The translations under genes were made by a program, and so were the position numbers. A stretch of DNA of 64,000 nt, taken from contig CAZDVD010000003.1 in assembly GCA_964508765.1 (NCBI GenBank), positions 62,001 through 126,000 of the forward strand. Reading direction: 5' to 3'. Positions 25,074 through 34,685 of this stretch are shown one piece after another. The notes beneath the pieces were generated by a model. The model ran no database searches. It saw nothing but the letters and a program-made list of their open reading frames with translations, and had not been told where the DNA came from. Positions within the stretch are counted from its first letter, which is position 1. Every line of letters starts with the position of its first letter. The DNA is from JABMPR01 sp964508765 (GTDB lineage: Bacteria > Fidelibacterota > UBA8477 > JABMPR01).

Positions 25074-26042
25074 CTAACACCTAATTCCAAAGAGCTTCCC
25101 CTGCCAGGTATCCCTTTGATTTAATTCCAGGTCCATGAGGTGGGTAAGTTTGGGGATGTTGTAACCCCAGCGAGGAGCGATGAGGATATCATCAGGGGCA
25201 TCCCCAAAAAGTCTTTGAATCACGATCTCAGAATTTAGTTTTTCCAGAATATTTGCCACCAATTCGATATACTCATCTGCCTGGAATAGAGGAAAGGGCT
25301 CATCATGATATCGTTTGGCTAAAACCGTACCCTTCACAATATGTAGCTGGTGAATTTTCAAGAAATCCAATCCAAGATCATTGGCAGCTAATCCGGTTTC
25401 CAACATCATTGCTTTTGATTCCACAGGGAATCCCAGAATGATATGACCAGCGACTTTTATGCCGTACTGTTTGGTTAATTCCACCGCCTTAATAACGGAC
25501 TCATAATCATGACCCCGATTCATCCAATCAAGTGTCTCGTCATGCACGGATTCAATGCCATATTCAAGAGTGACATTCACATCTTCATTTAACCTGGCGA
25601 GATACTCCAATAAGGGTTCATCTATGCAATCACTCCGGGTGCCAATATCCAGTCCGACAACATTGGGATAGTTGATGGCCTCTTCATACATGCACTTCAG
25701 TTTGTCCAACTCGTCATAAGTATTCGAATACGCTTGAAAATAGGCGATGTACTTCTGAACATCATAACGATCGACCATAAATGGAATGGAGGCTTCCATC
25801 TGCAATGGAATGGACATATCTCTATTAATGTAGTGGGGGACAAAGCTGTCATTATTGCAATATACACACCCCCCGTGTCCCTTTGAACCATCCCGATTGG
25901 GGCAGGTAAATCCACCATGTAGTGAAACCTTACGGATTTTTTCCCCATAGATTTTTTGGAGGTAATAATTGTAGTTATGGTAACGCCGGTTTAACCAGAT
26001 TTTTGCTTGATTTCCCGCATCTGTTGTTGAATTTGCACTCAT
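25074..26042 (-). CDS. radical SAM protein, TIGR01212/YhcC family
   Basis: The 322-residue product has the radical-SAM cluster in the YhcC form: FTCPNRDGSKGHGGCVYCNN, with three cysteines arranged CX11CX2C rather than CX3CX2C. Further YhcC-family segments are IGTRSDCI and GIESVHDETLDWMNRGHDY. These proteins cleave S-adenosylmethionine through a [4Fe-4S] cluster; the reaction of this family is not established. The start is the ATG at 26042. It is divergent from the exported protein gene that follows. Confidence 0.85.
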   Translation of the reverse strand: MSANSTTDAGNQAKIWLNRRYHNYNYYLQKIYGEKIRKVSLHGGFTCPNRDGSKGHGGCVYCNNDSFVPHYINRDMSIPLQMEASIPFMVDRYDVQKYIAYFQAYSNTYDELDKLKCMYEEAINYPNVVGLDIGTRSDCIDEPLLEYLARLNEDVNVTLEYGIESVHDETLDWMNRGHDYESVIKAVELTKQYGIKVAGHIILGFPVESKAMMLETGLAANDLGLDFLKIHQLHIVKGTVLAKRYHDEPFPLFQADEYIELVANILEKLNSEIVIQRLFGDAPDDILIAPRWGYNIPKLTHLMDLELNQRDTWQGKLFGIRC

Positions 26043-26129
26043 GTCACTATTTAACTCCGATCATACGCATCTCGAACTTCTTTTCGCACTGAGATCTGTA
26101 GAATATTCAATCACTGGGAGCATTTTTTC

Positions 26130-27047
26130 ATGCCAATGACCTTACGGATAATATTTGTTTTAACAATCATTGCCAGTATGAGTGCACAGGACAAAATCTG
26201 CGAGGTAAAACACAAAGATATTGACGAGCAGAGTGCTATTATCAAGAGTCAAACCTATGATAATGTCTACTGGGTTTGCAATGATTCAGGAAATAAGCCT
26301 TTTGTTTTTCCCCTGACTGGGCAAGGTGAAATGATTGTACCAGATTTCATGAAAAAACACTATACCGGTAAAAAAATTAATGATTACCCCGGCATCAAAA
26401 TTAAAAGTGCCAGTCTTCTGGATTGGGAAGCAATGACAGTTCTAGGCGATACCCTTGTGATTGCCGATGTGGGCAATAACGGCAATACCAGACGGGATTT
26501 GGGTGTCTATCTTATCCCAGAGCCCAATCCTCGTACAACTTATGAAACTCGTCCCCTTGTCTGGCTCCCTGTGCGCTTTGAAGATCAGTCCAATTATCCC
26601 GCCTTAGAATGGGAATTCGATTGTGAGGCTATTTTTACTTTTCAGGGAAAGATATATTTCCTTACCAAGCATAGGGCAGATCGAAATATCAGGAAACCTG
26701 CCCCCTCAACCAAACTATACCGTATGGATACTCGATTTACCAACAAGGTAAATGTGCTGAAGCTGGTCAATCGCAAGGATAACTTGGGTGGCTGGGTGAC
26801 TGATGCCAGTATGGCACAAGATGAATCTGCCATGGTGATGTTAGCTCAAAATCCTCTGGCAACCATGATTTGGTATTTTCCAAGACCCAAACAGAGTGAT
26901 GATTTCCTTTCACAAAAACCCAGAACATATAGCCTCGTTAAAGCTGACCAGGCTGAGGGGGTTTGCTTCAAGGATCCCCAAACAATTATTGTATCCAACG
27001 AGCAGAGAGAATGGTATGAAATCCCACTCTCTGCTTTCAGCAAATAG
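26130..27047 (+). CDS. exported protein of unknown function
   Basis: The 305-residue protein starts with a signal peptide (MTLRIIFVLTIIASMSAQ). Its mature part reads as repeated beta strands with conserved WVCNDSG, LDWEAMTV, IADVGNNGNTRRDLGVYLI and ECEAIF-like blades (FDCEAIFTFQGKIYFLTK), suggesting a beta-propeller such as those of esterase-like or SdiA-regulated families. I do not recognise the exact family. It ends 18 bases before the M1 aminopeptidase and may be cotranscribed with it. Confidence 0.7.
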   Translation: MPMTLRIIFVLTIIASMSAQDKICEVKHKDIDEQSAIIKSQTYDNVYWVCNDSGNKPFVFPLTGQGEMIVPDFMKKHYTGKKINDYPGIKIKSASLLDWEAMTVLGDTLVIADVGNNGNTRRDLGVYLIPEPNPRTTYETRPLVWLPVRFEDQSNYPALEWEFDCEAIFTFQGKIYFLTKHRADRNIRKPAPSTKLYRMDTRFTNKVNVLKLVNRKDNLGGWVTDASMAQDESAMVMLAQNPLATMIWYFPRPKQSDDFLSQKPRTYSLVKADQAEGVCFKDPQTIIVSNEQREWYEIPLSAFSK

Positions 27048-27065
27048 ATTTTGTAAGGACTTCTC

Positions 27066-29612
27066 ATGAAATACGAACTATTGTCTCGTCGTAATCAGCA
27101 CAAACATGTTGATTTTACTCTGGCAGGTGCCATTAAAAATTATGCTCCAGATTTGAAGCTTGAGCCTGTTCATACAGAGGTACATCTCAATGTTGATTTG
27201 AATCAGAAATCTGCTTCTGGGTACGCCTTGGTTACCCTGAGATCCAATGTGAGTGGTGAGCATTCCATCAAATTGGATGCGGTGGATTTTGAAAACATAA
27301 AAGTCAAAGATCTCAGCGACAAAGGCATGAGTTACAGTTATGATGATTCAACCATCAACGTGAGCTTTGATAGACCTTTTGAGGCAAATGAAACGTGTGT
27401 CATCCAGGTGGATTACAGCATTCAAGAGCCCATCTCTGGCCTTCAATTTTCAGCACCGGATGAGAAACGCCCTGATTTCCCCTTTTATGCCATTACAGAC
27501 AATGAAACAGAGCGAGCCAGGTACTGGTTCCCCTGCGTGGATTTTCCAACGGTTCGATCAAAAATGGAATACTATCTCACAGCAGGTGAGAATTTAACTA
27601 TCCTGGCAAACGGGGCTCTGGTATCTGAGGATATCAAAGATGGATTAAAAACCGCTCACTGGAAGCTGGATTACCCCTGCCCCAGTTATCTCGCCTGTTT
27701 TGCCATCGGTGAATTTACCACTTACGAAGATGAGCCTCTGAAAGATATGCCAATAGCTTACTTCGCTGACAAATCCTACACGCCTGAACAACTCCAACGC
27801 ACCTTTGAACCCACACGGAAAATGTTGATTTGGATGGAGAAGAAACTGGGTATGTCATTCCCGTATCCCAAGTATTTCCAGATTGCCGGTCGGGAAGTGG
27901 GTGGCGCCATGGAAAACATTTCGCTCGTCTCCTGGGATGACAAATTCATGCTGGATGACACCATGGCCAAGGAATGGAAATACATCATGGATTTGATCAA
28001 TGTCCACGAAATGTCCCACTCCTATTTTGGGGACGCAGTCGTAGCCTATGATTTTGCCCATGTCTGGCTCAAAGAGAGCTGGGCGACCTATATCGAATCC
28101 GTTTGGCTGGAGGACTCTGAGGGAAAAGATGCCATGCACTGGCAACTCGCGGAAGAAGCCAGCAGCTACATCGGTGAAGCCAAGAATCGTTATGTGCGTC
28201 CCATCATTACCAGAGAATATGATCACTCCTGGAATATGTTTGACATGCATCTCTATCCAGGTGGCGCGTGGCGATTGCACATGTTGCGTCAACTTGTGGG
28301 AGATGACAAGTTCTGGGCTGGGGTCCAGGAGTATGTCAACACCTATGCAGCCCATACGGTAAAATCTTTGGACTTTCAGCGTTGTATTGAGCATCACTCC
28401 GGGCTGAATCTGGATAGTTTTTTTGATATGTGGTTCCATTCCAAAGGCTACCCCATTCTGAAAGCCAGCTTCGACTATGATAAGAAAAAGGGAGTTGGCA
28501 AATTCACTTTTGAACAGACTCAGGTAGATGACAAAAAGGGTATAGAACTTTTTGAAATGGATCTTGAGATTGGGTGGCAGGATGCTGGAGGTGTTGATCA
28601 CCTGGAAATGGTTCACTTGAGCAAGGGAACCCAGATTGTGAACACCAGGATGGATGAACCTGCACATGTCATCCTGGATCCTAATATGAAATCACTTTTT
28701 GAAGCAGAGTTTAACCCCGGCGATGACAAATTGCGCCACCTCCTTGAAAACGGAAAAACAGTTCGTGGCCTGATGCAGGCTATGAGCGAATTGGCCAAAA
28801 CTGGCAAGCGTAAAAATCTCAATGCTATTCGGGACTATTTGGGAAAAGAAAAGCGCTGGGGACTCAGAATTCACGCCTATCGTGCCCTTGGAAGTGTGGG
28901 GAATGCATATGCATATCGTCATTTAGCTGAGCTTTTACCTGGTGAAGTCAACCCCATGGTTATTGAGGAAGCTGCCCGAGCTTGTGGAGCTCATCAATAT
29001 GCAGCCCTGAGAGAATCTATTTTTACAAAGCTCAAAGATAATAATCTCCCATATCGCGGGGAGATGGCTTTGCTGGAAAGTCTGGGTAAACAACGCAATC
29101 CAGAGGATATTCCTGTCTTGGCGGAGTATGCCCAAAGAGATGGTTGGAGAAATCTGGTTCGTGCAGGTGCCTATCTTGGTTTGGGAGCCAGTCGAAATGA
29201 AGCAGCCCTTGAGACCCTGCTGGAGGGTATTGATGCACCTGTTCATTTTTATGATGAGAAGGTGGCCCGTATGGCAGCCCTCACATCCATGAAGGAATGG
29301 ATGGCTCCACACCTCCAGAAAAAAATTACACAAGCCATCGGCGAGGCTACAGAAGATCCCAGTTATCCCGTTCATATCAATGCAGCCAAAAATCTGGGTA
29401 TGACCCGCGAAGCTGCCGGAATCCCCTTTTTGACCGCTCTACAGACTCGTCTTCCCGTCCAGGACCATCCCCTGGTGAAACGACAGATTCAGGCTATTCA
29501 AGCTTCTGGGGATGGGACCGAGACCAAGAAGTTGCAGAAACAACTTGATGAACTCACTGAGAAACTAGGTGGTCTGGAAAAACGTCTCCAGGAGGTTGAA
29601 GCTGAAAAATAG
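27066..29612 (+). CDS. M1-family aminopeptidase with HEAT-repeat C-terminus
   Basis: The 848-residue protein has the M1 motifs GGAMEN (279-284) and HEMSHSYFGD with Glu337 in WLKESWATY (HEXXHX18E zinc site). Residues about 560-820 are alpha-helical HEAT-type repeats (for example IHAYRALGSVGNAYAYRHLAELL), and the last 30 residues form a coiled coil. No signal peptide is seen, so it probably acts in the cytosol, trimming N-terminal residues of peptides. It is part of a peptide-degrading set with the M20 and M3 enzymes. Confidence 0.92.
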   Translation: MKYELLSRRNQHKHVDFTLAGAIKNYAPDLKLEPVHTEVHLNVDLNQKSASGYALVTLRSNVSGEHSIKLDAVDFENIKVKDLSDKGMSYSYDDSTINVSFDRPFEANETCVIQVDYSIQEPISGLQFSAPDEKRPDFPFYAITDNETERARYWFPCVDFPTVRSKMEYYLTAGENLTILANGALVSEDIKDGLKTAHWKLDYPCPSYLACFAIGEFTTYEDEPLKDMPIAYFADKSYTPEQLQRTFEPTRKMLIWMEKKLGMSFPYPKYFQIAGREVGGAMENISLVSWDDKFMLDDTMAKEWKYIMDLINVHEMSHSYFGDAVVAYDFAHVWLKESWATYIESVWLEDSEGKDAMHWQLAEEASSYIGEAKNRYVRPIITREYDHSWNMFDMHLYPGGAWRLHMLRQLVGDDKFWAGVQEYVNTYAAHTVKSLDFQRCIEHHSGLNLDSFFDMWFHSKGYPILKASFDYDKKKGVGKFTFEQTQVDDKKGIELFEMDLEIGWQDAGGVDHLEMVHLSKGTQIVNTRMDEPAHVILDPNMKSLFEAEFNPGDDKLRHLLENGKTVRGLMQAMSELAKTGKRKNLNAIRDYLGKEKRWGLRIHAYRALGSVGNAYAYRHLAELLPGEVNPMVIEEAARACGAHQYAALRESIFTKLKDNNLPYRGEMALLESLGKQRNPEDIPVLAEYAQRDGWRNLVRAGAYLGLGASRNEAALETLLEGIDAPVHFYDEKVARMAALTSMKEWMAPHLQKKITQAIGEATEDPSYPVHINAAKNLGMTREAAGIPFLTALQTRLPVQDHPLVKRQIQAIQASGDGTETKKLQKQLDELTEKLGGLEKRLQEVEAEK

Positions 29613-29961
29613 GAAATCGCTAAAGCCGATTCTGCTGATCATCGGGCTGACTCTTTTCTTCACATCCTGTGAAAAGGAATCAAAGATTCTTGTGCTGGAA
29701 ATGGACATTGCTGAGTTGGTATGTATGGATGGTCAAAAAATATTTGAAGGTCGTATCCTTGAATTGGAGGGTATTCGGGCTGTTTCCGCCAATATTCAAA
29801 CCCGGAAAGTACTGATACGCTATCGGGATAGCCAGGTCTCAAGCCTGGAAATAAAGGCACATCTCGCTGAATTCGGTTTTACCCTTGATGGAGAACCTGG
29901 CAATACAATCGCCCGGGGTCGCCTACCCCAATGCTGTTTTAACACACAATCCCAGCCTTGA
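29569..29961 (+). CDS. small lipoprotein with a heavy-metal-associated-like domain
   Basis: The 130-residue frame contains a lipoprotein signal (LLIIGLTLFFTSC) and a domain with the beta-alpha-beta-beta-alpha-beta pattern of HMA proteins: LEMDIAELVCMDG, a helix, then VSANIQTRKVLIRYRD and a final helix and strand. Only one Cys of the MXCXXC metal site is present, so it may not bind metal in the usual way. The start is uncertain. A GTG at 29569 overlaps the aminopeptidase by 44 bases; GGAGG at 29591 directly abuts a TTG at 29596, or sits six bases before a CTG at 29602. It may depend on coupling to the upstream gene. Confidence 0.55.
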   Translation: MVWKNVSRRLKLKNRKSLKPILLIIGLTLFFTSCEKESKILVLEMDIAELVCMDGQKIFEGRILELEGIRAVSANIQTRKVLIRYRDSQVSSLEIKAHLAEFGFTLDGEPGNTIARGRLPQCCFNTQSQP

Positions 29962-29974
29962 TATAAGGACAGAT

Positions 29975-31111
29975 ATGATCACTCAAGAACAATTCAGATC
30001 CTACTTTGATGTAGCCGGAAAGCGGTTGTATTTCAATCACGCTGCTTTTAGCCCCCTCTCAAAACCAGTCGTCAATGTCATGAATGAATTTTTTGAGCAG
30101 CGACAACTTGGTAGCCCGCTTTCCTGGAAAATCGCTGAAGATCATATGGAAGGTCTCCGGTCAAATTACGGGAAGTTGGTGGGAGCTCCTTCAGAACGAA
30201 TTGCACATATGGGGAATACAGTTTCAGGTATTAGTGTACTTGCCAACGGGCTGGAATGGAAGTCTGGGGATCATATCCTGCTGTATATCGATGAATTTCC
30301 CTCCAATGTTATGCCCTTTCTGAATCTGCGAGATAGGGGGGTGGACATTGAATTCATCACGGCTCCAGATGGCAGACTTACTCCTGAATTGTTTGAGGCA
30401 GCTATAAAACCACAGACCAGACTCATATCGGTGAGCAGTGTTCAATATTTAACAGGTTATCTTGCCGATCTAAAAACACTCTCAGAGCTCTGTCATTCCA
30501 GGAATATTATCTTTTCTGTGGATGGCATCCAATCTGTTGGTGTCATACCCATGGATGTCATTAATGCAGGAATCGATTTTATGGCAGTTGGCGGACATAA
30601 GTGGATGATGTCGCCCCTGGGAACAGGATTTCTATATGTTACTGAGGAGTTGCAGGCCCAACTGAAATTAGCCAACAGGGGCTATATGGGTCATGTTAAT
30701 CCAATGGATTTTGGAAATTTTGAACAGGAATTAACACCCGATGCGAAGCGATTCGAAATGGGTGCCTTTAATGCCTCAGGAATGGTCGGTGCTGAAAAGG
30801 CCACCGAATTGCTCCTGGAGTGTGGTGTTGAAAGTATTTACCGTCATGTTCATAAACTACTCAGTCAATTTAAATGGGGTCTGGAAGAACTACCCTATAA
30901 GCTTATGTATCAATTTGAAGACTCTGAGTTAAGTGGTATCTGCATGTTCTCTCACATTGATGATTCTAAAAACGAAGCCATCTTCCAAAAACTTTCAGAG
31001 TCTGACGTTAATATCTCTTTACGCGGTGGTGGTCTGCGCTTGGCACCTCACTACTACAATTCATCAGATGAAATTGAACAACTGCTTGTTCTTTTGAAGG
31101 AAAATATCTGA
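29975..31111 (+). CDS. class V aminotransferase / cysteine-desulfurase-like PLP enzyme
   Basis: The 378-residue protein starts at the ATG at 29975, which has an AAGGA site; the longer frame upstream overlaps the lipoprotein. It shows the PLP fold with YFNHAAFSPLS near the start, SVDGIQSVGVIPMD, and the Lys-bearing AVGGHKWMMSPLGTGFLYV. The family contains cysteine desulfurases, kynureninase-like and isopenicillin epimerase-like enzymes. The cysteine-loop of a true IscS is not evident, so the substrate remains open. Confidence 0.82.
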   Translation: MITQEQFRSYFDVAGKRLYFNHAAFSPLSKPVVNVMNEFFEQRQLGSPLSWKIAEDHMEGLRSNYGKLVGAPSERIAHMGNTVSGISVLANGLEWKSGDHILLYIDEFPSNVMPFLNLRDRGVDIEFITAPDGRLTPELFEAAIKPQTRLISVSSVQYLTGYLADLKTLSELCHSRNIIFSVDGIQSVGVIPMDVINAGIDFMAVGGHKWMMSPLGTGFLYVTEELQAQLKLANRGYMGHVNPMDFGNFEQELTPDAKRFEMGAFNASGMVGAEKATELLLECGVESIYRHVHKLLSQFKWGLEELPYKLMYQFEDSELSGICMFSHIDDSKNEAIFQKLSESDVNISLRGGGLRLAPHYYNSSDEIEQLLVLLKENI

Positions 31112-31201
31112 GAATTTCAGCGGAACCCATCTGAATTGTGAGCGTTGACTAAGCATCAGCATCATGTTATGAAAAACTGGAAACGAATCGAGGGATCAGC
31201 C

Positions 31202-32677
31202 ATGAACCGATCACGAAGAATTAGTTTAATTTTCATTCTGGGAATTGTGTTTTGTCTGTCATATTGCACCAAGGAGGATATCACTCCTGTGTCTCTTGAC
31301 AAGATTCCTATTACGACTGAATCTACCGTTGCTTTAAATGAATTTCAGCAGGGGATGAGCTATGCAAACACCCTGCAAAGAGTGCAGGCTGCCACCCATT
31401 TTCGCCTGGCTCTGGATGCTGATCCCACTTTTGCAACAGCCTGGCTCAACCTGGCCTATGTTTCCCCTGGTACTGATTTGTTTGTCGCTGCCCTGGACTC
31501 AGCAAAGGCTTATGCTCCTACGGCCAGCGAAGGCGAACAACTTATCATTCTGGCAGCAAAATACGGATTCGAAAGAAAGAATAAAAAGCAAGAGGAGACC
31601 TTGCAAAAACTTGTAGAAATGTATCCTGGGGATGAAAATGCTCACCTGCTCCTGGGAAATTTACATTTTGGATTGCGACAATATCATCAGGCTATTGTTT
31701 CCTATAATCTGGCAACCCAGGTGAATAACAACCTTGCTATTCTACACAATCAACTTGGCTATTCCCAAAGAGCGCTTGGTAATTATGGAGAGGCTGAAAA
31801 AGCATTTAAATTTTATATTAAATTGAATTCTGAAAATCCCAATGCCTATGACTCATATGCTGAGTTGCTCATGGAGATGGGTCGTTTTCATGAATCCATC
31901 GAATTCTATGCGAAGGCTCTGGAACAGGATCCCAATTTTGTGGCGAGTCATATTGGAATTTCATGTAATTATGCCTTTTTGGGAGAACCGCAGAGAGCAC
32001 GTACACAACTTCAAATCTTAAAAGAGATTGCCAGGAATGCTTCCGATACGCGACAGGCAATTTTTACGGAAGCCATGACTTATATCTGTGAGGGTAAGCT
32101 CTCTTTTGCCGTGGAGGCCATGCTTGAAAGTTTAAAGTTAGCTGAGGAGAGGCAAGATGTAGGCAATATGGCCAACGATCTGGTTATTCTTGGTAACCTT
32201 TATCTGGAATTGAATACGCCTGCTAGGGCACTGTCCAGCTTCAATCGATCAATGGAAGTGATTGACTTGTCAAATCTGCCCCAAGCTGTCAAGGTCAACA
32301 GCCGCACGACACACCTGTTTAATATTTCCAGGGTTTTTGCAGCTAGAGGTGAATATGAAAAAGCCGAAGACGCATCAGATCTATTTGCAGAACAAGTTGG
32401 TATCAGGAACAACCCGATTCAGCTCAAGCTTGTATCCCAATTAAACGGAATAATTGCGTTGAATGAAAAAGACTATCTAACCGCGATCGAAGAGCTGGAA
32501 AAGGCCAATCAGCTCAATCCCTACAACCTCTTCCGTATTGGACAGGCTTACGCCGCACTGGGAGAACTGGAGAAAGCAACGAGTTACAAGCTACAAGCTG
32601 AAGAACTGAATGTTTTGAACAGTATGGATCAGGCTATTGTCTTGAGTAAAACAAAGTTCGCAAAAAAGTCTTCTTAA
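31202..32677 (+). CDS. TPR-repeat lipoprotein
   Basis: The start is placed at the ATG at 31202, which begins a lipoprotein signal (MNRSRRISLIFILGIVFCLSYC). The mature protein of about 470 residues consists of tetratricopeptide repeats, seen as units such as AWLNLAYVSPG, HLLLGNLHFGLRQYHQAIVSYNLAT and NAYDSYAELLMEMGRFHESIEFYAKALEQDP. It should form a superhelical scaffold at the outer or inner membrane. Its partner is unknown. Its stop overlaps that of the convergent hemolysin III gene by four bases. Confidence 0.82.
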   Translation: MNRSRRISLIFILGIVFCLSYCTKEDITPVSLDKIPITTESTVALNEFQQGMSYANTLQRVQAATHFRLALDADPTFATAWLNLAYVSPGTDLFVAALDSAKAYAPTASEGEQLIILAAKYGFERKNKKQEETLQKLVEMYPGDENAHLLLGNLHFGLRQYHQAIVSYNLATQVNNNLAILHNQLGYSQRALGNYGEAEKAFKFYIKLNSENPNAYDSYAELLMEMGRFHESIEFYAKALEQDPNFVASHIGISCNYAFLGEPQRARTQLQILKEIARNASDTRQAIFTEAMTYICEGKLSFAVEAMLESLKLAEERQDVGNMANDLVILGNLYLELNTPARALSSFNRSMEVIDLSNLPQAVKVNSRTTHLFNISRVFAARGEYEKAEDASDLFAEQVGIRNNPIQLKLVSQLNGIIALNEKDYLTAIEELEKANQLNPYNLFRIGQAYAALGELEKATSYKLQAEELNVLNSMDQAIVLSKTKFAKKSS

Positions 32678-33315
32678 GCACTGGGAGCAATATGAAAGAA
32701 CACTGCAAAAAAGTGGAAGAAGCTCCCTGCTAGAACAAATCCATGCCAGATCGCATGGTTGTAAGGCAATTTTTCCCAGGCATAAAAAATAACCCCGAGA
32801 GAATAAGCTAACCCTCCGGCAACCAGCCACAGCAGTCCAGCTAGTGGTAGAGCAGCTATGAGTGGTTTGATAGCTATGATTACCACCCATCCCATGAGTA
32901 GATAGAAAATCGTACTGAGGATATCATACTTTGGCCCAAAGATAAGCTTGAAGGTGATTCCCAGAATGGCCAGTCCCCAGATGGTACCAAATAAACTCCA
33001 ACCCCAGGGTCCCCTTAAAGTGACCAGTAAAAACGGGGTATAGGTACCTGCGATGAGGAGATAAATCGCTGAATGGTCAAAGATGCGCAAAACCTCCTTA
33101 ACCCGGGGAGATCGGAAGCCATGGTAGAGAGTAGAGGCCAAATACAGAAGAATCAGTGAGGCTCCGTAGATACTGAAGCTAACAACTTGCCAGGCATTGC
33201 CATAGATGGCTGCCCGAACCACCAAGAGAACCAATCCTGTGATGCTGAAACCTACACCAATACCATGGGTGATGGTGTTGGCTATCTCTTCATAATGGGC
33301 GCGAGATTTACTCAT
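32674..33315 (-). CDS. hemolysin III family (TrhA/YqfA) membrane protein
   Basis: The 213-residue protein has seven predicted membrane segments and the family signatures HYEEIANTITHGIG, STLYHGF, DHSAIYLLIAGTYTPF and HAIWHGFVLAGSFFHFFAVF. The three conserved His and Asp positions fit the PAQR-like metal site. Bacterial members affect membrane lipid homeostasis; the name hemolysin is historical. It overlaps the M20 peptidase gene by four bases. Confidence 0.88.
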   Translation of the reverse strand: MSKSRAHYEEIANTITHGIGVGFSITGLVLLVVRAAIYGNAWQVVSFSIYGASLILLYLASTLYHGFRSPRVKEVLRIFDHSAIYLLIAGTYTPFLLVTLRGPWGWSLFGTIWGLAILGITFKLIFGPKYDILSTIFYLLMGWVVIIAIKPLIAALPLAGLLWLVAGGLAYSLGVIFYAWEKLPYNHAIWHGFVLAGSFFHFFAVFFHIAPSA

Positions 33316-34682
33316 TTCAAATTGCCAATCTCTTCAAAGAAGTAGACAATACTCTCAATGCCTTTATGGAAATTGTAGAGGCTGAAGTTTTCATCTGGGG
33401 CGTGTGCATTTTGATCGGGTAGTCCATAACCCATGAGGAGAACCGGAGCCTTGACAATATCCGCAAAAACCTTCACGATAGGAATTGATCCACCTTCCCG
33501 CAGAAAATCTACATCTTTACCAAAAGCCTTTTTTAAGGCTCTTACCCCTGCTTGCAGTCCTGGATTATCCAGATCAGTCACATATCCAAATCCACCGTGC
33601 ATTGCTTTAATCTCGGCTTCCATGCTTTCGGGGATGAGAGATTTAACATACGCAGTAAATTTTTCAGCAATATCCTCTGGATCCTGATCTGCTACCAAAC
33701 GCATGGATACCTTGGCGTGTGCTTCTGCGGGGATGACAGTTTTAGCTCCTTCACCCTGAAATCCACCCCAGATACCGTTGATATCAAAAGTCGGTCGTGC
33801 CCAGAGGCGCTCTAAGTCATCGTAACCCGCTTCACCAAACAGTGCCGGTGCATTAATGCTGTTAGCAAACTCCTCTGCACTGAAGGGCAAGTTACTGAGT
33901 TTTTCATGCTCGATTTCTGTGATAGGTAAAACATCATCGTAAAAGCCAGGGATCAGAATGCGGCCATCCTCATCTTTCATTTGAGCCAGTATTTCCACGA
34001 GAGCATTGATGGGATTTTTTACAAGTCCACCAAAGGAACCGGAATGCAAATCTGTGGATGTACCACGGAGGTTTACCTGGAGATATGCCAGACCACGTAA
34101 GCCGTAGGTAATTCCAGGATACCCTTCTCTGAACATAGGAGTATCGGAAATGACGACGTAATCTGCAGCCAACATATCCTGGTGTTCTATGATGAAGTCT
34201 TCCAGATGAACAGAACCAACTTCTTCTTCACCCTCAAAAATCAATTTCACATTGACCGGTAGTGTGCCTTTTGTGGAGAGCCAAGCTTCGATAGCCTTGA
34301 GGTGGATATAGATCTGACCCTTGTCGTCTGCAGAACCACGGGCAAATATTTTGCCATTTTTGATGACGGGTTCAAAAGGTGGAGAGCTCCACAACTCAAT
34401 TGGATCAACAGGTTGAACATCGTAATGACCATAAATCAGAATGGTTGGTTTGTCCGGGGCGGCCAGCCACTCAGAATACACGACGGGGTGTCCTCCGGTT
34501 TCGAATATTTTCACCTCATCCATACCAATGCTGCGCATTTCCTTTTTCAAAAGCTCAGCCATATCCTTCATGTCATTCTGATTGTCAGGATTGGAGCTGA
34601 TACTGGGAATCTTAAGAATATCTATGAGTTCCTTTTCATATCTGTCATGGTGTTGTCCTAAAAAGTCGAGTGTTTTTTTCAT
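33312..34682 (-). CDS. M20-family dipeptidase (CNDP-like)
   Basis: The 456-residue zinc peptidase has the metal-site motifs ILIYGHYDVQPVD, FARGSADDKGQ, LIFEGEEEVGS (catalytic Glu and a metal ligand), DTPMF and, near the end, the His in NAHAPDE. The dimerisation domain is inserted in the middle (DLHSGSFGGLVKNPINAL). Members hydrolyse dipeptides and acylated amino acids. It is followed three bases away by the M3 oligoendopeptidase upstream, so the two enzymes could be made from one transcript, together with hemolysin III. Confidence 0.9.
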   Translation of the reverse strand: MKKTLDFLGQHHDRYEKELIDILKIPSISSNPDNQNDMKDMAELLKKEMRSIGMDEVKIFETGGHPVVYSEWLAAPDKPTILIYGHYDVQPVDPIELWSSPPFEPVIKNGKIFARGSADDKGQIYIHLKAIEAWLSTKGTLPVNVKLIFEGEEEVGSVHLEDFIIEHQDMLAADYVVISDTPMFREGYPGITYGLRGLAYLQVNLRGTSTDLHSGSFGGLVKNPINALVEILAQMKDEDGRILIPGFYDDVLPITEIEHEKLSNLPFSAEEFANSINAPALFGEAGYDDLERLWARPTFDINGIWGGFQGEGAKTVIPAEAHAKVSMRLVADQDPEDIAEKFTAYVKSLIPESMEAEIKAMHGGFGYVTDLDNPGLQAGVRALKKAFGKDVDFLREGGSIPIVKVFADIVKAPVLLMGYGLPDQNAHAPDENFSLYNFHKGIESIVYFFEEIGNLK

Positions 34683-34685
34683 AGT

